Positions 14,933 to 23,316 of a stretch of DNA of 43,157 nt are shown here, in pieces (the stretch's first letter is position 1; every line of letters starts with the position of its first letter). Origin of the DNA: a virus; the IMG/VR virus record IMGVR_UViG_3300027743_000016, positions 1-43,157 of that record; one strand, given 5' to 3'. A program made the position numbers and the translations under genes. The notes below the pieces were generated by a model that made no database searches, had not been told where the DNA came from, and saw only the letters and a list, made by a program, of their open reading frames with translations.

Positions 14933-15850
14933 ATGCAGGTACGCGGAACATTTGCTGCCCTCTACGACAACGTCGACAAGACCGTCTACGCGCTGCTGGG
15001 CAAGCAGCTCAAAGAACTGCCCGCCATCTGGACCGAGGTCTACTCGCGCAAGAGCAGCTCTCGCAAGTTTGAGCGGTTCCAGACCGTCACGCCGTTTGGG
15101 GACGTGCCGGAAAAGCCCGAGGGCACGGTCTACGCCTTCGACCTGATCCGCCCCGGCTATTCGAAGGACATCACGCCCGTCGAGTTCGGGCTGGGCTTTG
15201 AGGTGACCGAGACGGCGCTGGAAGACGACCAGTATGACGTGCTGCAACGGCAGGCCGCGTGGCTGGCCTTCAGCAGCCGCGTCGTGCAGGAGAAGTATGC
15301 GGCGCGGCCGTTCAACAACGGCTTCACCACGCAGACCACGCCCGACGGCGTGTCGCTGTTCAACACCGCGCACGTCCTGGCCGGTGGCGGCACCGCGCGC
15401 AACCGCCCGGCGACCGACGCCGACCTGAGCTACGACTCGCTGGCGCAGGCGATGGGCGACGTGCAGACGGACACGCGGCTGGAGTCGGGGCAGCTGGTCG
15501 CCCCGGTGACGTCGTGGATCCTCTACGTGCCGCCGCAGCTGGAGATGCTGGCCGAGCGCATCGTCAACAGCACGCAGCTGCCCGGCGGCGCGGACAACGA
15601 CCTGAACCCGATCAAGAAGCGGCGCAACATCCGCATCGTGGTCAACCCCTACCTGACCGACCCGGATGCGTGGTTCCTGATCGCCGCGTCGAAGGACACC
15701 ACCGGGCTGATCTGCGTCGACCGGTTGGGCATCACCGCCGCGCCCGCGATGCAAGACCCGCGCACCGGCAACCGCATCTACAAAGTGCGCTTCCGCCAGG
15801 CGTGGGATGCGTTCCTCTGGCAGAACACCTACGGGACAGCGGGCGCGTAG
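14933..15850 (+). CDS. Major capsid protein (HK97 fold)
   Basis: 305 residues, ATG at 14933 with AAGGAG 8 nt upstream. The protein starts MQVRGTFAALYDNVDKTVYA, has a long N-arm, then E-loop and spine features, ending in the P-domain region YVPPQLEMLAERIVNS and a final segment FLIAASKDTTGLICVDRLG. FNTAHVLAGGG near 140 is typical of Mu-F-like major head proteins. No N-terminal delta/protease domain is seen. A strong terminator follows 27 bp after the stop, as expected for the most highly expressed gene. Confidence 0.88.
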   Translation: MQVRGTFAALYDNVDKTVYALLGKQLKELPAIWTEVYSRKSSSRKFERFQTVTPFGDVPEKPEGTVYAFDLIRPGYSKDITPVEFGLGFEVTETALEDDQYDVLQRQAAWLAFSSRVVQEKYAARPFNNGFTTQTTPDGVSLFNTAHVLAGGGTARNRPATDADLSYDSLAQAMGDVQTDTRLESGQLVAPVTSWILYVPPQLEMLAERIVNSTQLPGGADNDLNPIKKRRNIRIVVNPYLTDPDAWFLIAASKDTTGLICVDRLGITAAPAMQDPRTGNRIYKVRFRQAWDAFLWQNTYGTAGA

Positions 15851-15876
15851 CGCCACGTTGCCGCGCGTGCGGCTCG

Positions 15877-15914
15877 ACGGCCTGCTGCGCCCCACACGCG
15901 GCAGGCCGTTTCTT
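15877..15914 (+). terminator. Rho-independent terminator after the capsid gene
   Basis: A 9-bp perfect stem ACGGCCTGC (15877-15885) with GCAGGCCGT (15901-15909), a 15-nt loop that can pair further (GCG/CGC), followed by TTTCTT. Partial termination here would raise capsid transcripts over downstream genes. Confidence 0.75.
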
Positions 15915-15940
15915 CATGTGGGGAGGCAGGGAGGGTTCGC

Positions 15941-16348
15941 GTGTCTCACTTCAACAACCTGGCCGTGATGGGCCGCAAGTTCGTGGAGTTCCTGGGCGTC
16001 ACGACGCTGGCCACGGCAGGCAACGTCGTGCTCAAGCCCGACCAGCTGCTGGGCGGCGTGCTGCTGCGCGACTGCGCCGGGGCCGCGCGCTCCGACCAGC
16101 TGCCGACCGCGCAGGCGATCATCGACTACTTGACCATCAGCGGACGGCAGCCGGTGGTCGGCAACGCGGCCGAGTTCTTCATTCGCAACACCAGCGGCGG
16201 CGCGTTCGCGGTGACGCTGACGACCAACACCGGCCTGCTGCTGGCGGGCACGATGGTCATCCCGCAGAGCCAGCAGGGGCGCTACTTCGCGGTGGTCGGT
16301 GGCAGCGGCGTGGTCACGATCATGTCGATGGGCGTCGCGGCGTTCTGA
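15941..16348 (+). CDS. Unknown virion-region protein, 135 residues
   Basis: GTG at 15941 preceded by GGGAGG (15929-15934). The sequence is beta-rich and Gly/Ala/Thr-rich in its second half (EFFIRNTSGGAFAVTLTTNTGL, read in pieces), like a small head-fibre or decoration protein. The N-terminus FNNLAVMGRKFVEF is helical. It is the first gene after the capsid terminator. No family recognised. Confidence 0.7.
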   Translation: MSHFNNLAVMGRKFVEFLGVTTLATAGNVVLKPDQLLGGVLLRDCAGAARSDQLPTAQAIIDYLTISGRQPVVGNAAEFFIRNTSGGAFAVTLTTNTGLLLAGTMVIPQSQQGRYFAVVGGSGVVTIMSMGVAAF

Positions 16349-16355
16349 GGTTGCA

Positions 16356-16673
16356 ATGCTGCCCAACATCATCGACCGCCAACTACTCAAGGACGCGACG
16401 ACCGGCGTCGGCGAGGCCGTCGAGCTGAACGGCGTGCGGACGTTCACCGCCTACATCGTCGGCAACGGCGCGGTCAGCGCAGGCGCGGTGCAGCTGGAGC
16501 AGGCGCACCGCAAAGACTTCACCGGGACGTGGGCCGCGCTGGGCGCGGTCACGACCGTCGTCGCCAACACCGTCGCGGCGATCAGCACGCCTGGCACCGC
16601 CAAGGCCGTGCGCGCGCGCGTCACGACACCGATTACCGGCGGCACGGTGACCGTGCTGCTGGTCGCCAACTAG
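16356..16673 (+). CDS. Unknown virion-region protein, 105 residues
   Basis: ATG at 16356, 7 bp after the previous stop. All-beta, Val/Thr/Ala-rich (VELNGVRTFTAYIVGNG, GTVTVLLVAN). The fold resembles small jelly-roll or Ig-like head proteins, and its composition is similar to the neighbour at 15941. Probably a minor head protein; function unknown. Confidence 0.7.
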   Translation: MLPNIIDRQLLKDATTGVGEAVELNGVRTFTAYIVGNGAVSAGAVQLEQAHRKDFTGTWAALGAVTTVVANTVAAISTPGTAKAVRARVTTPITGGTVTVLLVAN

Positions 16674-16678
16674 CCGCG

Positions 16679-16687
16679 TGCTACGCT
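16679..16687 (+). promoter_or_regulatory. Candidate extended -10 promoter
   Basis: TGCTACGCT matches TG-n-TAnnnT. The 20-bp block 16678-16697 matches 8861-8880 at 17 positions. The ATG at 16728 follows 40 bp later with its own GAGGAG site. No clear -35 box. Confidence 0.4.
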
Positions 16688-16727
16688 GCGCGCGTTGGTC
16701 ACCCATTTGCGCTTGAGGAGAACCCAG

Positions 16728-17267
16728 ATGAATGCACGTCTCGCGCTGATCACGTTCCTCGACGGCCCCGTCGACCCCGGCTTTGGCGGCGGCATCGGCG
16801 GGCCGCGCCCCGACCAGGGCCTGCCCGGCCAGCCGCCCTACCCATCGCAGGGCCCAGGCTTTCCGACGCACCCGATTGCGCCTGGCGGGCAGCCGCCCTA
16901 CCCGTCGCAGGGGCTGCCGCCGTTCCCGTCGCAGGGCTTGCCCGGCGGTGGCGGTGGTCGGCCGCCGCGTCCCGACCAGGGCCTGCCGCCGCAGCACGGG
17001 CGTCCTGACCAGGGACTGCCGGGCGAACAGCCGGGCATCGACAACGAGCTGCCGATTGCGCCGCCCACGGCGTCACTGCCCATCTACCTGCCCGAGCGGC
17101 CAGAGCGGGATCAGAAGTTTGAGCTGAAGTGGTCGCCGGTCTACGGCTGGGTGCTGGTGCCGGTGCAGGACGAGTATCCCGACCAGGGCCTGCCCGAGGG
17201 CGGTGGCGAGTATCCCGACAACAGCCTGCCCGACGACGGCAGCGGCGAAGCGCAGCCGAAGTACTAG
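16728..17267 (+). CDS. Proline-rich repeat protein (PDQGLP repeats)
   Basis: ATG at 16728 with GAGGAG; 179 residues. At least eight imperfect copies of P[DS][QN][GS]LP occur, six in the first 110 residues and two near the C-terminus, separated by Gly-rich spacers. A short folded segment in between contains KFELKWSPVYGWVLVPV. Similar 'PDQ/PDN-x-LP' proteins are known in phage structural regions with unknown function. Likely a flexible virion or assembly protein that offers repeated binding motifs. Confidence 0.75.
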   Translation: MNARLALITFLDGPVDPGFGGGIGGPRPDQGLPGQPPYPSQGPGFPTHPIAPGGQPPYPSQGLPPFPSQGLPGGGGGRPPRPDQGLPPQHGRPDQGLPGEQPGIDNELPIAPPTASLPIYLPERPERDQKFELKWSPVYGWVLVPVQDEYPDQGLPEGGGEYPDNSLPDDGSGEAQPKY

Positions 17268-17273
17268 GCCGCC

Positions 17274-18065
17274 GTGACGTTTGCCGAGCTGTATGGCGAG
17301 GCGCTGCACCATGAGCTGGGCAGCTCCGATGTGTCGGAGCTGTTCACCACGGCGCGGCGCAAGGTCGCGATCAACCGCGCGCAGCGGGAGTTCGCGCGCC
17401 TGACGCAGTGCTTCAGCGCCGACCTGGTGCAGCCGGTGACCGATGGCCTCGCGGTCTACGACCTCGACGTCCTGAGCAACAACCTGTTCGTCAACTTCAA
17501 GGCGCAGCCGGTGCGGCTGCGTCGCACGACCACGGCGAGTGGGGCGGTCAGCGAAGACCGTCTCACCCGTCACGACGAGCCCTGGCTCGACGCCCAGAAC
17601 ATCGGCTGGCGCAACAGTCCCCAGAGCGGCGTCGCCGACACCTACGCCTTCATTGTCGACGGCGGCACCAACCAGATCGCGCTGTCGCTGCGGCCGCAGG
17701 TGCCGACCACCGAGACGTGGGAGCTGGTGGTGCCGGTGGTGCTCAACCCGCCGGACATGGCCAACGACGGCGACGTGCCGTTCACCTGGCCATCGGGCAG
17801 CCCGCTGACGCCCAACCCGAACATGGCGCTGGAGCCCTACCACTGGGCCCTGGCGCATTTTGCCGCGTCGCAGCTGGAGCGCCTTCGCAAGGACACGCAG
17901 GCGGTCGAGGGGCAGCTGTCGATGTTCGGGGCCTACATTCAGGACTACAAGGCGACCAGGCGTCCGCGCGGCGGTGACGTGCGCGCGCGCCAGGCGCGGG
18001 ACTACTACCGCCGCACGCGCAACAGCGGCAGCGGGGCCATCGAACAAGGGGATCCGAGGGTGTGA
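17274..18065 (+). CDS. Head-tail adaptor (gp4-like)
   Basis: 263 residues, GTG at 17274. N-terminal helix with the adaptor-type pattern ARRKVAINRAQREFARLTQC, a beta middle (GLAVYDLDVL, LSLRPQVPTTETWELVV), and a C-terminal helix PYHWALAHFAASQLERLRKD. This arrangement matches phage adaptor proteins that form a ring under the portal in podoviruses such as P22 (gp4). The basic tail RARQARDYYRR is extra. Its presence together with the gp10-like protein at 20588 supports a short-tailed virion. Confidence 0.7.
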   Translation: MTFAELYGEALHHELGSSDVSELFTTARRKVAINRAQREFARLTQCFSADLVQPVTDGLAVYDLDVLSNNLFVNFKAQPVRLRRTTTASGAVSEDRLTRHDEPWLDAQNIGWRNSPQSGVADTYAFIVDGGTNQIALSLRPQVPTTETWELVVPVVLNPPDMANDGDVPFTWPSGSPLTPNPNMALEPYHWALAHFAASQLERLRKDTQAVEGQLSMFGAYIQDYKATRRPRGGDVRARQARDYYRRTRNSGSGAIEQGDPRV

Positions 18066-18553
18066 TGCCTGACCTGATGACGTTGCTCCAGTCGCTGGCG
18101 GGTTCGCAGGGTGACCCTGCCAGTGCCGTGCGCCCCGGCGAGGACAACTCGCCCGAGGCTATCGCCGAGCGCCGCAGGCGGATGCTGCAGCCGCGGCCGA
18201 CGATGGAGGGCGTGCTGGGGCCGCGCCGTGAGGCGATGCCCGACCTGCCGCAGCTGCCGCGGCCGGAGGTGGATGGGCCGCAGCTGCCGCGCACGATGAT
18301 GCCGGACCCGGCCAGCGCGGTGCGCCCAGGTGAGCTGGACGACGAGGACATGCCTGGCGGCCTCGACCCGGCCAGCGCCGTGCGGCCTGGTGAGCTGCCG
18401 CCGATGCGGCCGATGCCCAGCCACGACCCGTCCAGCGCCGTGCGGCCTGGTGAGCTGGGGCCGGGCCCTGGCGGCATGGACCCGAAGATGATGAGCCTGA
18501 TGACCATCATCAGCCAGCTGATGCAGCAGGCCCGCGGCGGGGGGATGCAGTAG
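18065..18553 (+). CDS. Disordered protein with four DPASAVRPGE repeats
   Basis: ATG at 18065 in TGATG overlap; 162 residues. Four near-identical copies of DP[AS]SAVRPGE occur, spaced 15-65 residues apart, between Pro/Arg-rich linkers. Short hydrophobic helices at both ends (LMTLLQSLAG; MMSLMTIISQLMQQ) could anchor it. Regular short linear motifs suggest repeated docking of one partner. No known family. It lies in the tail-assembly region. Confidence 0.75.
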   Translation: MPDLMTLLQSLAGSQGDPASAVRPGEDNSPEAIAERRRRMLQPRPTMEGVLGPRREAMPDLPQLPRPEVDGPQLPRTMMPDPASAVRPGELDDEDMPGGLDPASAVRPGELPPMRPMPSHDPSSAVRPGELGPGPGGMDPKMMSLMTIISQLMQQARGGGMQ

Positions 18554-18556
18554 GCC

Positions 18557-18745
18557 ATGTCGCGCATCCAGGTCACGCTGGCGTGCGGCTGCACGCTGCC
18601 CGTCAACGAGGCTGCGCCGCCCGAGGAGCGCAGCGACGCGCCGGTCTGCCCAACCCACGGCGACCAGCACGTTGTGCGCGTGAAGGCCCCTGCGCCGCGG
18701 TTTACGGGGGTGGCAGCGCGAGGCCCTCTCGCGGTGAAGGAGTAG
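18557..18745 (+). CDS. 62-residue zinc-knuckle protein
   Basis: ATG at 18557. Two metal-ligand pairs are visible, CGC near the start and CPTHGDQH in the middle, giving a Cys/Cys/Cys/His set typical of a small zinc ribbon. The C-terminus is unstructured. Function unknown; small zinc proteins of this kind are often seen between phage structural genes. Confidence 0.7.
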   Translation: MSRIQVTLACGCTLPVNEAAPPEERSDAPVCPTHGDQHVVRVKAPAPRFTGVAARGPLAVKE

Positions 18746-18748
18746 CGC

Positions 18749-19882
18749 ATGGCCGCCGAGCCCTACGACTGGCAGAAGCAGGCGCAGACGCCGACCAACC
18801 CGTTCCAGACGTCGGGGCAGCCGCAGGCGCAGACGACCGCGCAGCCCACCGGCCAGCCCGCGTTCGGCGCGACCGTCAACACCGGCCAGCCCACCGGCTC
18901 GACCTACAACAGCTACGCGCCGCAGACCGCGCAGCCCCAGGCGCAGGCCAACTGGTATCAGCAGCCGTCCGCGCCGCAGAACTGGAGCTACCCGCAAAGC
19001 GGCAACTACACCAACCCGAGCCAGCCCGCCTGGCAGGCCCCACAAGGCCCCCAGGGCTCCGCAGGCGGCGGCGCGGCGTCCGGCGTGCAGTCGGCCGCCC
19101 AGAGCATCGCGCAGGCCTACCAGCAGTATCTGGGGCGGTCAGCGAGTCAGCAGGAGATTCAGCAGCAGCTGGCGCAGCCCAACCTCCAGACGCAGCTGCG
19201 CTCGATTCAAACCTCGCCCGAGGCCCAGGCCTACCAGCAACGGCCGCAGCAGGGTGGGGGCGTCGTGCCGCCGGGCTACGGGGGGATGCCGCCGCAGCAG
19301 CAGGTCAACGCGCGCAACTGGAACACCGACGGCTACGCGCGGCCCGCCTACGTCGCGCCCAAGTATGCCGCGCACCCGATGCCGGGCTGGGACAGAGCGA
19401 AGTGGGCGGATCCGAACCACCAAACCCCCAAGTATGTGATCGGGCGGATCCTGTCGGGCTTCAAGCCGCGCACCGAGAACATGGACCGCGTGGTCGCCGA
19501 GATCGCGAAAGCCTACCCTGGCACCCGGCGCACCGGCTCCGGCGACATCACCATCCCCGGCATCGGCTCGACCGACATCCTGCAGGCGGCCGACGTCGGC
19601 GGCAAGGGCTGGCGCTTCGGCGGCACCAGCGGCGGGCAGCAGCAAGCACTCACGCCTGGCGCGCAGCAGGTGCAGAACACCGCGATGGACCCCTACACGC
19701 AGCTGCTGCAGTCGCTGATTCAGCCGCAGCAGGGGCAGCAGATGCCGCAGCAACCGGCGGCGGCCCAGGAGCCGTCGGCCGAGATGATGGCGATGCAGCA
19801 GCAAATGCAGTCGATGTGGCAGGAGCTGCAAGCCGCCAAGCAACAGCAGCAGCGCACGTCGCCACAGTTCAGCTACTTCTAG
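18749..19882 (+). CDS. Gln/Pro-rich virion protein with a short folded core, 377 residues
   Basis: ATG at 18749 with AAGGAG. The first 120 residues are Gln/Thr/Pro-rich and disordered. A helical unit (about 115-155: AQAYQQYLGRSASQQEIQQQ) resembles DUF4214-like helices. A second folded part at about 225-295 contains KYVIGRILSGFKPRTENMDR and GSGDITIPGIGSTDILQAAD. The end is again Gln-rich with a coiled coil. A two-island architecture with long linkers fits an internal or tail-tip protein. Function not known. Confidence 0.7.
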   Translation: MAAEPYDWQKQAQTPTNPFQTSGQPQAQTTAQPTGQPAFGATVNTGQPTGSTYNSYAPQTAQPQAQANWYQQPSAPQNWSYPQSGNYTNPSQPAWQAPQGPQGSAGGGAASGVQSAAQSIAQAYQQYLGRSASQQEIQQQLAQPNLQTQLRSIQTSPEAQAYQQRPQQGGGVVPPGYGGMPPQQQVNARNWNTDGYARPAYVAPKYAAHPMPGWDRAKWADPNHQTPKYVIGRILSGFKPRTENMDRVVAEIAKAYPGTRRTGSGDITIPGIGSTDILQAADVGGKGWRFGGTSGGQQQALTPGAQQVQNTAMDPYTQLLQSLIQPQQGQQMPQQPAAAQEPSAEMMAMQQQMQSMWQELQAAKQQQQRTSPQFSYF

Positions 19883-19891
19883 GAGACGGTC

Positions 19892-20578
19892 ATGGCCCTT
19901 GGTCAGAGTTTCGGTCGAACGCCCGCGGGCCTGGAAGAGCAGGCGCAGCAGGCCAAAAAGCGGGTGCCCACGCAGCAGGCGCTGCAGACCCTCTCGCTGC
20001 AGATGCCCAAGACGCTGGGCGGCGCGGAAGGCCTGGCCCCCAGCGGCAGCGTCACCGGAGCCTACAGCCCTGGCGGCAAGTTCAGCGGCGGCGTGCCCGA
20101 CAGCAGCGCCGCGCAGATGCAGCGCCTGGTGCGCGCGATGACCGGGTTCAAGCCCGGCGCGGCCAGGCCTGCGCCGCCGCGGTTCACACAGTCCGAGTCG
20201 GCGCGCACACCGCCCCCGCAGGCAGCCGCGGTGCCTCCGACCAGGGCGGCCGCGCCACCCGTGGTGGCCAAGCCGGTGGTGCCGACCGTCGTCAAGAAGC
20301 CGACCCGCGCACCAGGCAGCGGCGGCAGTCGCAGCAAGCCCACGGTGCCGGTCAATCCCAGCGTCGTGGGCGGCGGCCTGGTGGACCAGACCGTGTCGCC
20401 GCCGCCGACGCAGGCTCCCGCCAACGACTGGGCCAGCTCCGGGGCTGAATCCAACACCAGTCAGTCGGGCGTCTACGGGACCGGCGCGTCTGGCGGCTAC
20501 AACAGCAGCGGCCAAACCGGCTACTACGACGCAAACGGCACCTTCATCACCTCTGGCACGCGGCCCTACGGGCGCTAG
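19892..20578 (+). CDS. Disordered virion-region protein, 228 residues
   Basis: ATG at 19892 with AGGAG 10 nt upstream. A short N-terminal helical region (LEEQAQQAKKRVPTQQALQT) precedes an Ala/Pro/Ser-rich linker of about 110 residues. The end is rich in Gly, Tyr and Ser (GYNSSGQTGYYDANGTF). No motif of known function. It precedes the nozzle gene and may be an assembly or plug protein. Confidence 0.65.
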   Translation: MALGQSFGRTPAGLEEQAQQAKKRVPTQQALQTLSLQMPKTLGGAEGLAPSGSVTGAYSPGGKFSGGVPDSSAAQMQRLVRAMTGFKPGAARPAPPRFTQSESARTPPPQAAAVPPTRAAAPPVVAKPVVPTVVKKPTRAPGSGGSRSKPTVPVNPSVVGGGLVDQTVSPPPTQAPANDWASSGAESNTSQSGVYGTGASGGYNSSGQTGYYDANGTFITSGTRPYGR

Positions 20579-20587
20579 GCGTCGCGG

Positions 20588-22486
20588 ATGGCGAAGAAGG
20601 GGGGCGGCGCGCTTGGCAACAAGAACTACCAGCTGGTCACGGTCGATGACCTGACCGGCGGTGTCGACCTGCGCCGGTCGCCGTCGCTGCTGCAGACCAC
20701 GCGCGCCCGCGTGCTGCGGAACGTCTCGCTGCAGGAGCCCGGTGCGTGGCAGCCCTACCCTGGCTGGAAGACCTGGAGCACGACCAACCTGGGCGTCGAG
20801 ATCGTCGGCGGGCGTCGCATCTACTTGGCGGGCGCGACGTTCACGCTGGTGGGCACCGCCAACGGCTTTATCGTGAAGCCGACCGACGCGGGCGTGTGGG
20901 GCGGCGGGATGGTCGGCGGGCGCTCGACCATCAACCAGCACTACTTCGTCTACGACCGCAACCTGGTCGCGCTGTTTGACGGCCTCGCGCCGATGGTGAA
21001 GAGCACCGACGGCACGACCTGGACCGCGTTCGGCCTGACGCCGCACACATTCGGGCCAGGCTTGGTGGGCATCGCGGGCGGGACGCTGGTGGCCACCAAC
21101 GTCTACGAGGTCGCCTACACCTACAGCGACGACGCGCTGAGCGCCGAGAGCATCGGCAGCCCGACCTCGACCATCACGCTGGCCGCCGGGCAGGGGACCA
21201 TCCGCGTGACGATGGCGCGGTCGGCCGACCCGCAGGTCGACAAGCTCTACATCTACGCGCGCAACGTGACGGCGGGCGAGTCAGTGCTGCGCCGCGCGGG
21301 CAGCGTCGCCAACCCGGCGGGCGCGACGACGACCTTCGACATCACCGCGCCGACGATGTTTTTCCCCGACGGCCTGGAGATCCCGACGCGGCACGAACTG
21401 CCCAAGGCGATGAGCTACGGCGTCGTGTGGCGCAACCGCTGGTGGGGCCTGGACGCGACGGTCGGCAACCGGATCCGGTTCACCGAGGTGTTCCTGCCGC
21501 AGGCCTGGCCCGCGCTGTTCTACGTCGACATCCCGTTTGAGAAGGGCGACCGCATTACCGGGCTGGTGGCGCTGGGCGACACGTTGATCGTGTTAGGCAA
21601 CACCGGCATCTTCCTGATCATCGGGCAGACCTCGCTCGACTTTGAAGTGCGGCCGAGCGCGGGCGCGGTCGCAGGCTCCCTGGGGCTGCGCGCGGTGTGG
21701 GTGATCGAGCAAGGCGTCGTGCATTGTTCGGAGGGCGGCGTCTACATCTTCGACGGTGCGACCGACCGGCTGCTGTCCGACAGCATCGTCGCGGCCTGGC
21801 GCAACATGATGGAAACCTCGACGCCAGAGCGCCTCTCGAAAATCGCGGTCACCTACCATGAGCGGCGCAAAGAGGTGCGGATCAGCATCCCGCGCCTCTA
21901 CGAAACCGCAGGGCCCGGTGAGTGGATCCTCGACCTGTCGCGCACGCGCGCGCAGGAGGACGAGGCGTGGACCTCGACCGACCGCGCCATCGGCGGCTAC
22001 ATCCCGTGGGACGGCAAAGAGGCGGTCGCGGGCGACCAGGGCCGCCTGCTGTCGTGGAAGCTGCAGCAGGGGCAGCTGGCCGAGGAGGCGGTGGGCTCCA
22101 GCGCCGACGGCGCGGACATGGTCTGCATCTACGAGGGCCCGGCGCTGCTGGCCGCGCCGCGGCGGTGGACGCGCTACATTGACCTGTTCGGCGAGTTCGG
22201 CCCCGCGCCTGGCTCCTTCGGCGTCGAGGTGCGCGTGGACGATGCCCCGGTCACCAACCTGTCGTTTAATATCGGCGCGTCGGTGGGGCTCTATGGACCG
22301 ACGTCGCTCTACGGCACGGCCGTCTACGGCGGGCGGCAGCGGCGCAATTTCACCTCGATGCTGCCGGTGACCGCCGAGGGGCTGACGCTGACGCTGCGCG
22401 CGACCTACACCGGCCAGGCGCTGTTCCGGTGGTTCACCTACGCGGTCGGGCATCGGCCCGAGCCGCAGCTGCGAGGGTTCATGTAA
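20588..22486 (+). CDS. Tail nozzle / stabilisation-like protein (P22 gp10-like)
   Basis: 632 residues, ATG at 20588. Beta-rich throughout with features common to podovirus nozzle proteins: an early segment GGVDLRRSPSLLQTTRARVLRNVSLQ, repeated blades with W and YTYSDD, and VALGDTLIVLGNTGIFLI followed by GAVAGSLGLRAVWVIEQGVV. The last turns to GYIPWDGKEAVAGDQGRLLSW. P22 gp10 forms the hub below the adaptor and closes the channel. The order adaptor, nozzle, fibre is typical. Could also carry receptor-binding loops. Confidence 0.7.
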   Translation: MAKKGGGALGNKNYQLVTVDDLTGGVDLRRSPSLLQTTRARVLRNVSLQEPGAWQPYPGWKTWSTTNLGVEIVGGRRIYLAGATFTLVGTANGFIVKPTDAGVWGGGMVGGRSTINQHYFVYDRNLVALFDGLAPMVKSTDGTTWTAFGLTPHTFGPGLVGIAGGTLVATNVYEVAYTYSDDALSAESIGSPTSTITLAAGQGTIRVTMARSADPQVDKLYIYARNVTAGESVLRRAGSVANPAGATTTFDITAPTMFFPDGLEIPTRHELPKAMSYGVVWRNRWWGLDATVGNRIRFTEVFLPQAWPALFYVDIPFEKGDRITGLVALGDTLIVLGNTGIFLIIGQTSLDFEVRPSAGAVAGSLGLRAVWVIEQGVVHCSEGGVYIFDGATDRLLSDSIVAAWRNMMETSTPERLSKIAVTYHERRKEVRISIPRLYETAGPGEWILDLSRTRAQEDEAWTSTDRAIGGYIPWDGKEAVAGDQGRLLSWKLQQGQLAEEAVGSSADGADMVCIYEGPALLAAPRRWTRYIDLFGEFGPAPGSFGVEVRVDDAPVTNLSFNIGASVGLYGPTSLYGTAVYGGRQRRNFTSMLPVTAEGLTLTLRATYTGQALFRWFTYAVGHRPEPQLRGFM

Positions 22487-23313
22487 TGGCGAGTTTTCCG
22501 ACCGCCCCGGTCATCTTTCCCGCGCGCAGCGACGGCACGCCGATTTTCGCGCAGCACGTCAACGCGCTGCAGGACGAGGTGTCGGCTATCGAGGCCGCGC
22601 TGATCGGTGGCACGCTGCCCGCGCATAGCGTGACCACGCCGCTGAAGGTGGCCGGGCTGCGTCCGACGGTGCTGCTGGACTACACCGGGCAGCCAGTCAA
22701 GGGGCGGGCGATGGCCTTTTCCCCGCTGGGCAGCATCGCGCTGTTGGAAAACCTCGACTACGACGGCAGCAACTGGCTGCTGGATGACGTGGGCGTGCCT
22801 GGGATCGTGTTTGCAATGAACGCGGGCACCGCGAGTTGGTACGAAGCCCCGGCAGGGGCGAACCCGCGCCCGTTGTCGACGCTGTTTCAGATCCTCGCTG
22901 ACGGGGCGGTGCGAGAGCGCGGACGTGGCGTCTCGATGGGCGAGTGGACGACGCCCGCGTTCAACGCAGGTAACTTCGGCGGGTCGGGCGGGATGGTGTG
23001 GACGGTCGGGGCGGGCGGTGTCTCGACCTACAAATACTCGCAGGTCGGCAAGACCGTCATGATGTTGTTCGACGTGTCGGGCACCATCTCTGGGACCGTG
23101 GGCCCTCTGTGCAGCATTGCCCTGCCCGTCGGCACGTCGCTTGGGCAAGCGTCGGCGATAGGCTGGAACGCCAACACGACCAACACCACGTCGTTGGTCG
23201 CCGTCGCCAATGGGGCGACCTTCCTGTCGATCTACAAGGAGCCGACGCTGGCGGTGAATTACGCGCTGGGGTCGTGCCGTCTGGCGGGCACGTTCATCTA
23301 CCAGATCCCGTGA
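22486..23313 (+). CDS. Tail fibre or tailspike-like protein
   Basis: ATG at 22486 overlaps the previous TAA by one base; 275 residues. The N-terminal 60 residues, containing HVNALQDEVSAIEAALIG, look like a virion-binding helix-anchor module common in phage fibres. The rest is Gly/Ser/Thr-rich beta sequence (VSTYKYSQVGKTVMMLF) ending in a hydrophobic tip. No lyase or deacetylase motif is evident, so it would be a binding fibre rather than an enzymatic spike. Confidence 0.65.
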   Translation: MASFPTAPVIFPARSDGTPIFAQHVNALQDEVSAIEAALIGGTLPAHSVTTPLKVAGLRPTVLLDYTGQPVKGRAMAFSPLGSIALLENLDYDGSNWLLDDVGVPGIVFAMNAGTASWYEAPAGANPRPLSTLFQILADGAVRERGRGVSMGEWTTPAFNAGNFGGSGGMVWTVGAGGVSTYKYSQVGKTVMMLFDVSGTISGTVGPLCSIALPVGTSLGQASAIGWNANTTNTTSLVAVANGATFLSIYKEPTLAVNYALGSCRLAGTFIYQIP

Positions 23314-23316
23314 CCG

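Noticed and set aside
18583-20448. Rightward 621-residue frame over the 18749 and 19892 genes
   Set aside because: Arg/Ala-rich frame shadow; the two overlapping genes have ribosome sites and plausible composition.
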